Shown: positions 19,514-26,620 of the stretch, in pieces
Layout of the letters: each line of letters starts with the position of its first letter
Numbering within the stretch: the first letter of the stretch is position 1
Assembly (NCBI RefSeq): GCF_016865425.1
Contig: NZ_AP023355.1
Span: 3,594,198 to 3,658,197 of the forward strand
Length of the DNA stretch: 64,000 nucleotides
Reading direction: 5' to 3'
From: Actinocatenispora thailandica
GTDB lineage: Bacteria; Actinomycetota; Actinomycetes; Mycobacteriales; Micromonosporaceae
The notes under the pieces: model-generated
The model's input: only the letters and a program-made list of their open reading frames with translations
Database searches by the model: none
Told to the model about the DNA's origin: nothing
Translations under genes and position numbers: made by a program

Positions 19514-19801
19514 ATGATGACCAGCATGGACTGCTTCGCAGGCGAGTGTTGGCTGGACTGGTGGGCCAACTCCGCCACCAACCTTGCCGGCATCGCTGTC
19601 TCTGCGGTGATCGCCTCAACCTCGGATGGCTGGGATGCACATGCTTACCTGGTCAACCCTGACGACCGGAAGACCTTCGCCTTCCTGTACGGCCTGGATC
19701 CGCTGTTCATGCTGCGATTCCAGGACGGGAGCACCATTCCAGTCACCGCCACGCTCACCGACGACCGGCTCACCCTCACCGAGCAAGCCGAATCGCTGTA
19801 G
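19514..19801 (+). CDS. Small hypothetical protein in island
   Basis: A 95-residue open frame begins at two consecutive ATG codons. It has a Trp/Cys-rich start (MDCFAGECWLDWWANS), a short Ala/Ile/Val hydrophobic stretch and a beta-rich C-terminus (FLYGLDPLFMLRFQDGSTIPVTATLTDDRLTLT). I recognise no family. It ends 18 bases before the convergent Nudix stop. Coding potential is moderate; the ribosome site is weak. Confidence 0.45.
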   Translation: MMTSMDCFAGECWLDWWANSATNLAGIAVSAVIASTSDGWDAHAYLVNPDDRKTFAFLYGLDPLFMLRFQDGSTIPVTATLTDDRLTLTEQAESL

Positions 19802-19819
19802 CTGGTGAGTGCGCAACTG

Positions 19820-20311
19820 CTACGACTGCTGGCGTTCCACCGCACCGTTTTCCAGGTAGAGCGACAGGCCAGCGCGACGCGCTTCCTCGGCTGCCGTGAT
19901 GCGCTGGACGAGGCGATCGATCGTGTACTTGGCAAGGTCATTCGGCGCGATGTACTCGTAGCGGCTGATTTCGCCGTCCGGAAATCGGATCGCGTCGTGC
20001 TGTTCCGGGGTGAGTCGGCCGCCCTCGAAGATGAACAGCATCTTGTCGCCGTCCTTCTTCGTGGGCGCCCAGTCCGCGACCAGCAGCCGCCCGATCCTCG
20101 GCTCAATCCCCAGTTCCTCCCGCACTTCGCGGGCGCAAGCATCGGCCGGGCTCTCGCCTGGTTCGACGTAGCCGCCGGGGATGTCCCAGTAGTTCTTGTA
20201 CGTGGGTTCGACCAGCATGACCCGGCCGGCGTCGTCCACGAACAGAGCACCAGCGGCCATGGCGGCACGCGTCGGGTTGTGGGCCGGAGCCTCTACGGCG
20301 AACATGGCCAT
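19820..20311 (-). CDS. Nudix hydrolase
   Basis: The 163-residue protein has a full Nudix box: Gly47, five residues, Glu53, seven residues, then REVREELGI (61-69). This motif binds the Mg-diphosphate of nucleoside-diphosphate-linked substrates. The rest of the fold is complete (WDIPGGYVEPGE, LLVADWAPTKKDGDKMLFIFEGG). Exact substrate is unknown. ATG 20311 is the first start; a second Met codon follows two codons later. A broken helix-turn-helix frame ends 25 bases upstream on the same strand, so the two may once have formed an operon. Confidence 0.85.
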   Translation of the reverse strand: MAMFAVEAPAHNPTRAAMAAGALFVDDAGRVMLVEPTYKNYWDIPGGYVEPGESPADACAREVREELGIEPRIGRLLVADWAPTKKDGDKMLFIFEGGRLTPEQHDAIRFPDGEISRYEYIAPNDLAKYTIDRLVQRITAAEEARRAGLSLYLENGAVERQQS

Positions 20312-20335
20312 CAGAGTACGTCCAGAGTCGATCGG

Positions 20336-20437
20336 CTACTTGTCGACATGGACACGGCGGGCGAGCTGTGCCGGCGCGTGGCTCGGCTCGCTCTTGCCTC
20401 GCCGGATCCAATCTTGGATCGTTTGCCGGCTGATGGC
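20336..20437 (-). pseudogene. Helix-turn-helix protein fragment (C-terminal part)
   Basis: On the minus strand a frame ending in TAG (20338-20336) reads CAISRQTIQDWIRRGK and then SEPSHAPAQLARRVHVDK. The first part has the spacing and residues of a recognition helix-turn-helix as in MerR-like or excisionase-type DNA-binding proteins. No start codon or N-terminal half is present: the frame runs into the oppositely oriented integrase remnant near 20437. I read it as a truncated regulator or excisionase left at a deletion junction. Confidence 0.4.
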
Positions 20438-20530
20438 ACAGGTCGCAATGACGATGAAGGTCTACGCGCAGGCCACCTCGGCGAAGACCCGGGACGCGCT
20501 CAAGCGACTGGGGAGAGCCTGGGTGAGTGA
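20433..20530 (+). pseudogene. Tyrosine integrase, C-terminal remnant
   Basis: The plus strand encodes MAQVAMTMKVYAQATSAKT followed by RDALKRLG, the characteristic end of actinomycete tyrosine recombinases (the Tyr of KVYAQ is the expected catalytic nucleophile). One G appears to be missing after the CTG near 20513-20517; restoring it gives the usual ending RLGESLGE and a TGA at 20528-20530. The rest of the enzyme is absent. The remnant ends 22 bases from the right-hand attachment repeat, the usual position of an integrase gene. Confidence 0.65.
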
Positions 20531-20552
20531 CCTACTGCTGTACTTCGTAGCT

Positions 20553-20620
20553 GGCAACGCCCCGATCCGAGATCGGACCGGGGCGTTGTGCCTGGTGCGC
20601 GGTACAGGGATTGAACCTGT
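20553..20620. repeat. attR-like 68-bp direct repeat overlapping tRNA-Val
   Basis: This copy contains the 3' third of the intact tRNA-Val(GAC) and its downstream terminator and matches 16474-16541 at 66 of 68 positions. Together they delimit the relic island. Confidence 0.85.
20556..20587 (-). terminator. Terminator of the tRNA cluster
   Basis: A nine-base-pair stem (AACGCCCCG at 20556-20564 with CGGGGCGTT at 20579-20587) with a 14-base loop that itself contains GATC repeats lies just after the tRNA-Val 3' end on the minus strand. A copy exists at the left end of the island (16477-16508). Confidence 0.65.
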
Positions 20621-20667
20621 GACCTCTTCCGTGTCAGGGAAGCGCTCTCCCGCTGAGCTAACCGCGC
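20593..20667 (-). tRNA. tRNA-Val(GAC)
   Basis: A complete cloverleaf: acceptor GCGCGGT pairs with ACCGCGC, the D arm is GCTCAGCGGGAGAGC, the anticodon loop CTGACAC has GAC at 34-36, the T arm is CAGGTTCAATCCCTG, and CCA is encoded. Last gene of the Gly-Cys-Val cluster on the minus strand and the integration target of the island. Confidence 0.95.
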
Positions 20668-20668
20668 G

Positions 20669-20740
20669 AGGTGGGAGCGGGAATCGAACCCGCGTACAGG
20701 GCTTTGCAGGCCCTTGCCTAAGCCACTCGGCCACCCCACC
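20669..20740 (-). tRNA. tRNA-Cys(GCA)
   Basis: The acceptor GGTGGGG pairs with TCCCACC (one G-U pair), the anticodon loop CTGCAAA holds GCA, and U73 is present as expected for tRNA-Cys. CCA is not encoded. Only one base separates it from tRNA-Val, so they are processed from one transcript. Confidence 0.95.
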
Positions 20741-20794
20741 GGGTGTCCCGGCACCGCCGGGCGAGGGACGAACGCCACGCGGGCGCCGCATCCG

Positions 20795-20867
20795 AGCGGA
20801 CGACGGGATTCGAACCCGCGACCCTCACCTTGGCAAGGTGATGCGCTACCAGCTGCGCTACGTCCGC
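20795..20867 (-). tRNA. tRNA-Gly(GCC)
   Basis: The acceptor GCGGACG pairs with CGTCCGC; the anticodon stem-loop TCACC-TTGCCAA-GGTGA holds GCC; the T arm is GCGGGTTCGAATCCCGT. First gene of the Gly-Cys-Val cluster, a conserved arrangement in Actinobacteria. Confidence 0.95.
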
Positions 20868-20983
20868 ACGTCGCCGGTGCTTGCTGCCCCGGCGGCGAGT
20901 GAAACTGTAGCCGATCGCTCGGTACCGGCCAAACCCGGGGTCGTACCGACTCCCCCGGCATCGAACAGCACCGATGCGGTCGT

Positions 20984-22051
20984 TCATCCCGGCGTATCGG
21001 ACAATCCAGCACAGCCACGAAGATCGTCGACCTTGCTGGTGACGCGGCGCGCCGTGGCGCCGGTCACCGGGATCGGTTGACCGGTACGGCGGGAGATCTC
21101 GGCCGGCAGGAACCGGGTGCCGGTCAGCGTGCCACCGGTCAGCGTCAGTCGCAGCACCCCGGTGTCGTTGCTGTACGCGTCGTCTCGCCACCACAGGAAG
21201 TTGCCCAACCCGTAGTCGACGTAGGTGCGACCCTCCCAGCCGGCGCCGAGCAGCAGGTGTGCGTGGGTGCCGACCACCGCGGTGGCGCCGGCCTTCGCCA
21301 TCGCCGCGGCGAAGCTGCGCTGGTCGGCGATCGGGCAGTGGTTGCCCTCCTGCCCCCAGTGCGGGTAGACGATCACCGCGTCGGCCCGCTTCTTCGCCGC
21401 CCGTACCGCGGCGACCGCCTTCGCGGTGTCGAACGTCTCGGCGATCCCGGACCGGTCCGGCGTCGCCCGCCACTGCTGTGCGAGTTCGGTGATCTGGCTG
21501 AACGCCAGGAACGCGATCCGCACCCCGCGCACCGTGGTGATCCACGGCCGGTACGCGGCCGCCTCGTTCGCGCCCGCCCCGATCACCGGCATCCCCGCCG
21601 CCTTGGCGTAGCGCAGGGAGTCGGCGAGGCCGGTACGGCCGTAGTCCATCGCGTGGTTGTTCGCCATCGTGACCACGTCCACCCCGGCCGCCTTGACCGC
21701 GTCGAACGCCGCCGGCGGCGCGCGGAAGTGGAACTCCTTCGGCTGCGGCGTGCCGCCGGTGGTCACCGCGGTCTCCAGGTTCACGATCGTCACGTCCGCC
21801 GCCGACAGCTGCTTCGCGACCGGGCCGAACGCGGTGTCCGGGTGGTCGAGCAACCCGGCGGTACGGCCGGTGAAGTGCACGTCGCCGGCGAAATCGATGG
21901 TGATCGTCGGCGGCCCGGTCGGACTCGGGCTCGCGGTGGCGTGGGTACGTGAGGGGCGCGCACCGGCCGTCGACCGGTCGCCGCTCGACGAACACGCCGC
22001 CAGGGTGACCACCGCGACCGCGGCGGCCAGGTACCGCAGGACAGCTCGCAT
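20984..22051 (-). CDS. CapA-family (poly-gamma-glutamate synthesis-like) lipoprotein
   Basis: The 355-residue protein has a lipoprotein signal (hydrophobic helix, then LAAC at the lipobox, Cys20) and a Ser/Thr/Pro linker. The CapA metallophosphatase-like fold follows: FAGDVHFTG, VNLETAVTT, FRAPP, MANNHAMDYG, YPHWGQEG, VGTHAHLL and YGLGNFLW carry the metal and active-site residues of this family. It is therefore an exported hydrolase anchored to the membrane; a polymer substrate is suggested by the family name but not shown here. It ends 116 bases before the tRNA cluster. Confidence 0.88.
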   Translation of the reverse strand: MRAVLRYLAAAVAVVTLAACSSSGDRSTAGARPSRTHATASPSPTGPPTITIDFAGDVHFTGRTAGLLDHPDTAFGPVAKQLSAADVTIVNLETAVTTGGTPQPKEFHFRAPPAAFDAVKAAGVDVVTMANNHAMDYGRTGLADSLRYAKAAGMPVIGAGANEAAAYRPWITTVRGVRIAFLAFSQITELAQQWRATPDRSGIAETFDTAKAVAAVRAAKKRADAVIVYPHWGQEGNHCPIADQRSFAAAMAKAGATAVVGTHAHLLLGAGWEGRTYVDYGLGNFLWWRDDAYSNDTGVLRLTLTGGTLTGTRFLPAEISRRTGQPIPVTGATARRVTSKVDDLRGCAGLSDTPG

Positions 22052-22202
22052 CGGCTCAGGCTACGCAGCTGCACCCCGCCACCCGAGGCGCCGTGCCGGG
22101 CTGGGCACCGCCGATCGTGGACGCACGCCGCCCGCGGCGCCCTGAACGAGTGCTCGACGACCCCGTTCGCCCACCCAGGATGGCAAGGACCGAAGCAATC
22201 TC

Positions 22203-22316
22203 GTGACCGAGACTTCCGCCGCGCCCGATCCGACCATGGAGGCCATCGGCCACGCCGTGGTCCTCGGGCGCGAGGGGAATCCTCACTGTCAGGCGAGGGG
22301 GCCGAGTAGCTCCGCG
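22203..22316 (+). pseudogene. N-terminal fragment of an actinomycete TPR-like protein
   Basis: A frame beginning at GTG 22203 encodes a start similar to TETSAAPDPTMEAIGHAVVL, resembling the N-terminus of a common actinomycete tetratricopeptide-like protein (E-[AR]-[ML]-x-HAV-x-L-x-R-x-G). The similarity stops after about 28 residues and the frame closes soon after, at the 3' end of the DinB-like gene on the other strand. If correct, this is a relic of a deleted gene; the match is from memory only. Confidence 0.3.
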
Positions 22317-22795
22317 TAGGCGGTGATGCCGGCGACGTGGTGGACGATCTGGCGGATCGTCCAGGCGCCGGAGGCCGGGGCCGATGGTGCGTCGAGCGTC
22401 GCCGCCGGCAACCCGGCCAGCCGGGACCGGTAGCAGAGTGCCAGCCGCCGCAGCCGGCTCGTCGCCTCGTCCAGGTCCGCCTCGGTGAACCGGGCGAAAT
22501 CGGCGTCGAGGGTGAGCCGGCGGCCGTGCCAGCGATCCGGCTCGGTGGGTACGCCGGCGAGCCGGCACTCGATCTCGGCGAGATGGTCGATGAGGTGGTC
22601 GGCCACCCGGCGCAGTGCCTTGTGCGGCGTCCAGGCGTTCCCGTCCCGTACGACGGGGCTCCCGTCGAAGGCGAGCCACGTCTCGGCGATCGCCAGCACC
22701 GCGTCCACCGCGTCCGGGATCAGGGTGGTCACGTCGCGTTCGTCGGTCTCGGGTACCGATCCGTCGTCGTCCTCGATGCTCAGATAGCGGGTCAC
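22289..22795 (-). CDS. DinB-like four-helix protein
   Basis: The 168-residue protein has the DinB/YfiT-type pattern: a helical bundle with His residues at helix ends (ALRRVADHLIDHLAEIECRL; GAWTIRQIVHHVAGITAYAELL) that usually bind a metal. Some members of the superfamily are thiol-dependent S-transferases. I place the start at GTG 22795 because a longer frame would run through the divergent ArsR gene. It is divergent from that regulator across 66 bases, so the two may be a regulated pair. Confidence 0.72.
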   Translation of the reverse strand: MTRYLSIEDDDGSVPETDERDVTTLIPDAVDAVLAIAETWLAFDGSPVVRDGNAWTPHKALRRVADHLIDHLAEIECRLAGVPTEPDRWHGRRLTLDADFARFTEADLDEATSRLRRLALCYRSRLAGLPAATLDAPSAPASGAWTIRQIVHHVAGITAYAELLGPLA

Positions 22796-22861
22796 GCCGC
22801 CAGACGCTACGGCCCGCACGCTTCGCCGCCGGCCGAAACGTGCCCGCGCTAGCGTGCAGGC

Positions 22862-23635
22862 ATGAGTACCGAACCGGTCGGGTCGGCGACCGCCACCGGC
22901 GACGCACCGGCGCGGCCGGTCGGCGCCGGCGACGTGGACGTGGCCGCGGTGGCTCGGCTGATCGGCGAGCCGGCGCGGGCGGCGATGCTGGACGCGCTGC
23001 TCGCCGGCCGGGCGCTCGCGGCCGGCGAGCTGGCCCGCATCGCCGGCGTCTCCCCCGGCACGGCCAGCGAGCACCTGGCCCGGCTGCGCGACGGCGGGCT
23101 GGTCGAGGTGGTGGCCGCCGGCCGGCACCGCTACCACCGGCTCGCGTCCCCCGAAGTCGGTCAGGTACTGGAGGCGCTGGCGCTGGTCGGCCAGCCCAAG
23201 CCGGTGCGCACCCTGCGGCAGTCCCGGGCGAACGCCGCGCTGCTCGTCGCCCGTACCTGCTACGACCATCTCGCCGGGCAGGTCGGGGTCGCGGTGCACG
23301 ACGCGCTCGTCTCCCGGGAAGCGCTGCGCACCGTCCCGAACGGGTACCAGCTGACCCCGGCCGGCGGGCAGCTGCTCACCGGCCTCGGTGTGGACGTGGC
23401 GGCGGCGCGCTCGGCGCGCCGCGCGTTCGCCCGGCCCTGCCTGGACTTCACCGAGCGGCGCAGCCACCTGGCCGGCGCGCTCGGCGCCGCGCTCTGCGCC
23501 CACTTCCTGTCCCACGGCCTGCTGGTACTCCGCGCTTCCGGGCACCGCGGCCTGCGGGTCACCGACGGCGGCCGGCGGATGCTCGCGGACACGTTCGGCA
23601 TCACCGAGACCCAGTACCCGGGGGATCCGAGCTGA
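22862..23635 (+). CDS. ArsR-family winged-helix regulator
   Basis: The 257-residue protein has an ArsR-type winged helix at residues 26-95 (LIGEPARAAMLDALLAGRALAAGELA; ISPGTASEHLARLRDGGLVE; RHRYHRLA). A long C-terminal region follows with further winged-helix-like segments (GYQLTPAGGQLL, RVTDGGRRML) and the DFTERRSHLAGALGAALC motif seen in a large actinobacterial ArsR subgroup. No CVC-type metal site is seen. It is divergent from the DinB-like gene, its probable target. Confidence 0.85.
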   Translation: MSTEPVGSATATGDAPARPVGAGDVDVAAVARLIGEPARAAMLDALLAGRALAAGELARIAGVSPGTASEHLARLRDGGLVEVVAAGRHRYHRLASPEVGQVLEALALVGQPKPVRTLRQSRANAALLVARTCYDHLAGQVGVAVHDALVSREALRTVPNGYQLTPAGGQLLTGLGVDVAAARSARRAFARPCLDFTERRSHLAGALGAALCAHFLSHGLLVLRASGHRGLRVTDGGRRMLADTFGITETQYPGDPS

Positions 23636-23739
23636 CGCCGCAGGACCGTCCGGGCGGCCACCGACACGCCGGCTGGACCGATCCCGACGAGCGGCCACCA
23701 CGGGCGTGGGCCAGCAACACGCCGGGCCCGCGCCCCGGG

Positions 23740-24174
23740 CTACTCCGGGCGCGGGGACTGGCGCAGCAGGCGGCCGACCGCGGAGTCCACGTCGAGGTAG
23801 CGGCTCTCCTCGCCGGTCGGCACCGCGGCGAAGGTACGCCGCAGGAACCGGACCAGGATCTCCCGCGGCACCTCGAACAGCGCGTTACCGTCGGGCGAGG
23901 ACAGCGCGAGGGCGACCACGTCGCCGCGCGACGAGGACCACGGCCAGACCCGCACGTCGCCGATGCCGGTCGCCTCGGTCAGCCCGGACACCAACAGATC
24001 CCGGGCGAACGACCAGCTCACCGGGCCACCGGTGACGCCGTCCGGGTGGAACAGCACGTGCACCGCGTACGGGTCGGTCGGGTCGTAGCGCAGGCTCGAC
24101 CGGACCGGGAGCATCACCGAGTCAGGGGCAACAAGCTGGAGTGAGGCTTCGACTTCGACGGTCGTCGGGTGCAT
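23740..24174 (-). CDS. SsgA-family sporulation/cell division regulator (SsgB-like)
   Basis: The 144-residue protein matches SsgA-like proteins, which are found only in morphologically complex actinomycetes. It has RSSLRYDPTDPYAVHVLFH, VSWSFARDLLVSGL, GDVRVWPW and ALFEVPREILVRFLRRTF, all conserved in this family. SsgB members recruit FtsZ to septation sites. The ATG at 24174 has AGGAGAC upstream; the longer frame is rejected. Its presence supports a mycelial, spore-forming or similarly differentiating host. Confidence 0.93.
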   Translation of the reverse strand: MHPTTVEVEASLQLVAPDSVMLPVRSSLRYDPTDPYAVHVLFHPDGVTGGPVSWSFARDLLVSGLTEATGIGDVRVWPWSSSRGDVVALALSSPDGNALFEVPREILVRFLRRTFAAVPTGEESRYLDVDSAVGRLLRQSPRPE

Positions 24175-24460
24175 CGGCGTCTCCTGGCCTGCTCGGCGGG
24201 AACGGCACGGTCCCGCGCTGACGGTAAGACCGGGGCCGACCGCGGGTCGTGACAACCCACCGACCGGTCCCGATCGTCGCTCTGTTCAGGTGATACCCCG
24301 TCTTCAGCCGGCGCATACGCCGTTGGCCACAACCTGGCAGAAGTTCGCCGGACAGCCCATCCGCGGTCGGGACAAAAGCGGCAGTGCACCGCCGCCAGCC
24401 CGGTACCGTCGAGGCAGTACCGGCGACCCAGGCCGGGTGACCGGCGAGGCGAGGTGAGCG

Positions 24461-24907
24461 GTGCCGGCGGAGACACGACAGCACGAGCAGCACCCGGCGA
24501 CGGCCGCGGGCCACCCGCACCGGGAGCGGCACCGGCCGCGTCCGCTCGACCGGATCCGGGCCGCGCCCGGGGGACGCCTGGCGCTCAAGATCGGCGCCGG
24601 GGCCTTCGGCGGCGCGCTCGTCGTGCTCGGGCTGATCCTGGTGCCGCTGCCGGGGCCGGGCTGGCTCATCGTGATCGCCGGCCTCGCCGTCCTCGCCGTC
24701 GAGTACGCCTGGGCCCGGCACCTGCTGCGCTTCACCCGGCGCCAACTGCGGCGCTGGACCGACTGGCTGCTGCGTCGCGGCTGGCCGATCCGCCTCCTCG
24801 TCGGCACCGCCGGATTCGTCCTGGTCGCGGCCGTGATCTGGGCGTCCGTACGGGTCAGCTTCGGCATCGACCTCGCCGCCGTCAGCTGGGGGTATCTGAA
24901 CACCTGA
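24461..24907 (+). CDS. TIGR02611-family membrane protein
   Basis: The 148-residue protein has a His/Arg-rich cytoplasmic N-terminus of about 40 residues, then a helical hairpin with the diagnostic loop LVPLPGPGWLIVIAGLAVLA, a basic amphipathic segment and a final transmembrane helix. The PGPGW loop defines the TIGR02611 family of unknown function. GTG 24461 is preceded by GAGGTGAG. It is divergent from the SsgA-like gene across about 290 bases and lies just before tRNA-Val(CAC). Confidence 0.82.
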   Translation: MPAETRQHEQHPATAAGHPHRERHRPRPLDRIRAAPGGRLALKIGAGAFGGALVVLGLILVPLPGPGWLIVIAGLAVLAVEYAWARHLLRFTRRQLRRWTDWLLRRGWPIRLLVGTAGFVLVAAVIWASVRVSFGIDLAAVSWGYLNT

Positions 24908-24959
24908 CCCTGCCCTGCACCCCCATCGGCACCGTCGGGTACAGTTCTCCACGTCCCGG

Positions 24960-25034
24960 GCGCGATTAGCTCAGCGGGAGAGCGCTTCGTTCACACCGAA
25001 GAGGTCACTGGTTCGATCCCAGTATCGCGCACCA
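24960..25034 (+). tRNA. tRNA-Val(CAC)
   Basis: Acceptor GCGCGAT pairs with ATCGCGC; D arm GCTCAGCGGGAGAGC; anticodon stem-loop CTTCG-TTCACAC-CGAAG gives CAC; T arm CTGGTTCGATCCCAG; CCA is encoded at 25032-25034. It is closely related to the Val(GAC) gene at 20593. Confidence 0.96.
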
Positions 25035-25050
25035 CTATTTTTGCAGGTCA

Positions 25051-25084
25051 GAGCCTCAATCCCGGACATCGAGGATTGAGGCTC
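25051..25084 (+). terminator. Terminator after tRNA-Val(CAC)
   Basis: A perfect 12-base-pair stem (GAGCCTCAATCC at 25051-25062 with GGATTGAGGCTC at 25073-25084) and a 10-base loop follow the tRNA by 16 bases. Confidence 0.8.
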
Positions 25085-25188
25085 CGTTCATTGGGTCGCG
25101 CGGTTCGTTCGTTGCGTTGCACGCGGGTCCGAGACGGCGGTCGCCGGTGGTGCGGCGCCGATCGTCACGATCGCGTGCCCTGTCCCCG

Positions 25189-25788
25189 TCACTCCTTCTG
25201 CCAGGTGCCGAGGAAGTCCTGTCCGATCTGGGCGGAGCAGATGTTGTAGCCGCCGGACGCGTGCCCAGCGGCGACGACCTTGGTACCGACCAGCACCTCG
25301 CACGTGATGTCGCCACCGCTGTTGAGCTGCGCGGTGACGGCGTAGTACAGGGTTTTTCCGGAGTCGTCGCGGGGCAGGGACGCCTGCCACGGCACCGCGT
25401 TCGGGCCCTGCCGGCTATCCGAGTCGGACCCGTACGTGATGTCCACGCCCGAGGCGGTTCCGTCCACCTTGAACGTGACCGTGGCCGGCTCCGTCGAGCT
25501 CGGCGGCGGTGCCGGCGGGTGGGTGGTAGCCGTCTTCTTGGCGATCGGTTTCCGCTTTGTGGGCTGCGGCGACCGTTCGTGCTTCGTCCGGGTCGGGGTC
25601 GGGGATTCGGCCTTCGTGGCTGGCTTGCTTCCTCCGCAGCCCGTCATCGCGGTCAGCGCGACGAGCAGCGCCAGGGACCCGACCGCCGTGCCGAGTATCG
25701 ACAGCGCCAGGTGCCTGCCCCTGCGCCTCCCCGAGCACGGCGGGGAAGGGCGGCCGGCCGGCGGTGTCGGTGGTGGTTGCTGTGTCAT
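25189..25788 (-). CDS. Secreted/lipid-anchored protein, MmpS-like beta domain
   Basis: The 199-residue protein has a Pro-rich cytoplasmic start, a transmembrane helix (about 27-49) ending in MTGCGGS, a possible lipobox. A Thr/Pro/Lys-rich linker follows, then a beta-sandwich domain (VTFKVDGTASGVDITYGSDSD to CEVLVGTKVVAAGHASGGYNICSAQIG) with two cysteines. The domain resembles the extracytoplasmic part of MmpS-like proteins of actinomycetes; no MmpL partner is nearby. Function unknown. Confidence 0.65.
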   Translation of the reverse strand: MTQQPPPTPPAGRPSPPCSGRRRGRHLALSILGTAVGSLALLVALTAMTGCGGSKPATKAESPTPTRTKHERSPQPTKRKPIAKKTATTHPPAPPPSSTEPATVTFKVDGTASGVDITYGSDSDSRQGPNAVPWQASLPRDDSGKTLYYAVTAQLNSGGDITCEVLVGTKVVAAGHASGGYNICSAQIGQDFLGTWQKE

Positions 25789-25991
25789 TTCTTCCTCCCC
25801 GGTAGGTCGTGAACAGGACCCGATGTCGGACCACTACCCTCTACAGTGGACAGTCAGTGGCCGGGGGCGCGCCAGCGTAGGCCGCACGCCGCAGCAGCGT
25901 CCCGACATGGCCGGCAGCGCAGCGAGCTCCGCCCGAACGGCGGGTCGCCGCAGCATCCGGCGCCGGCTGGCGGCGGGCCGGCGTGGGCCGG

Positions 25992-26312
25992 TCAGTAGGT
26001 GGACGTGGAGCCGGTGCTGGCGGCGCCGGCGACGAGCATCACGATGGTGATGCACAGCAGCGCGGCCGGGACGATGCCGATGTAACCGACGAGCAGGCCG
26101 GCGATGGCGGCGCTGCGGCCCTTCTTGTGTTCACCGCGGGTGTCACGCAGGGCGATGTGCCCGGTGACGATTCCGACGATCGATCCGACGCCAAAGGTGA
26201 TCAACCCGAACAGCGCCGTCACCAGCGACACGACGGCGAGCGAGGACGTGGGCCGGTAGTCGCCGGTGGGTTGGTAGTTCACGGTCTGCGTCGGATAGTT
26301 GGCGGTGGCCAT
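25992..26312 (-). CDS. DUF4190-domain small membrane protein
   Basis: The 106-residue protein has a Tyr/Thr/Pro-rich cytoplasmic N-terminus and two transmembrane helices (about 24-50 and 66-95) separated by HIALRDTRGEHKKGRSAAIAG. The GHIAL...GR..AIAGL signature defines DUF4190 proteins, common small envelope proteins of unknown function in Gram-positive bacteria. Confidence 0.85.
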   Translation of the reverse strand: MATANYPTQTVNYQPTGDYRPTSSLAVVSLVTALFGLITFGVGSIVGIVTGHIALRDTRGEHKKGRSAAIAGLLVGYIGIVPAALLCITIVMLVAGAASTGSTSTY

Positions 26313-26620
26313 GGGTGACCCTCTGTTCCCACCGCCGTCGAACGAGGATCGCAGCGAACATGCCGGCGATGGAGGACACGCGCCTGCCTGGGTTGCCCGC
26401 CCGGTACGTCACACGCGGCGCGAACAACTCGCTACTCAGTGTGTTCTCACTGAGCACGGAAGGTATCGGTCGGCCGGTCGACCGCCCACGACGAACCGTG
26501 GACCTTCGGCTACCGGGTGGGCTGTCGTCGGCGCCATCAGGCCAGCTGGCACCGCCCGCACAGAGCCAGCTGCGGGCCCGATCGGCTATCCGAGGTCGGC
26601 GCTCTGGCCGGTGCCTGCGG
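26313..26620. other. Spacer upstream of the DUF4190 gene, no gene seen
   Basis: These 308 bases hold no supported gene. The half next to the DUF4190 start is lower in GC and includes GTTCTCACTGAGCAC, a possible promoter region on the minus strand. The other half is the downstream end of the long minus-strand operon; I see no clear terminator stem. Confidence 0.4.

Larger units (their letters stand above)
16542..20552. mobile_element. Decayed tRNA-Val integrative element (about 4.1 kb)
   Basis: The segment is enclosed by the 68-base direct repeat described at 16474 and 20553, with the intact tRNA at the right end and an integrase C-terminal remnant 22 bases from that end. Gene content is unlike its surroundings: several stretches are markedly lower in GC, the genes are small and mostly hypothetical, and a full insertion sequence is present. 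No intact integrase, replication or transfer gene remains. It is therefore a relic genomic island, not a mobile unit. Confidence 0.75.

Noticed and set aside
19135-19640. Minus-strand ORFs of 121-161 codons
   Set aside because: No ribosome site, no domain, and overlapping frames are equally open; sequence is Gly/Pro/Arg-rich as expected from composition.
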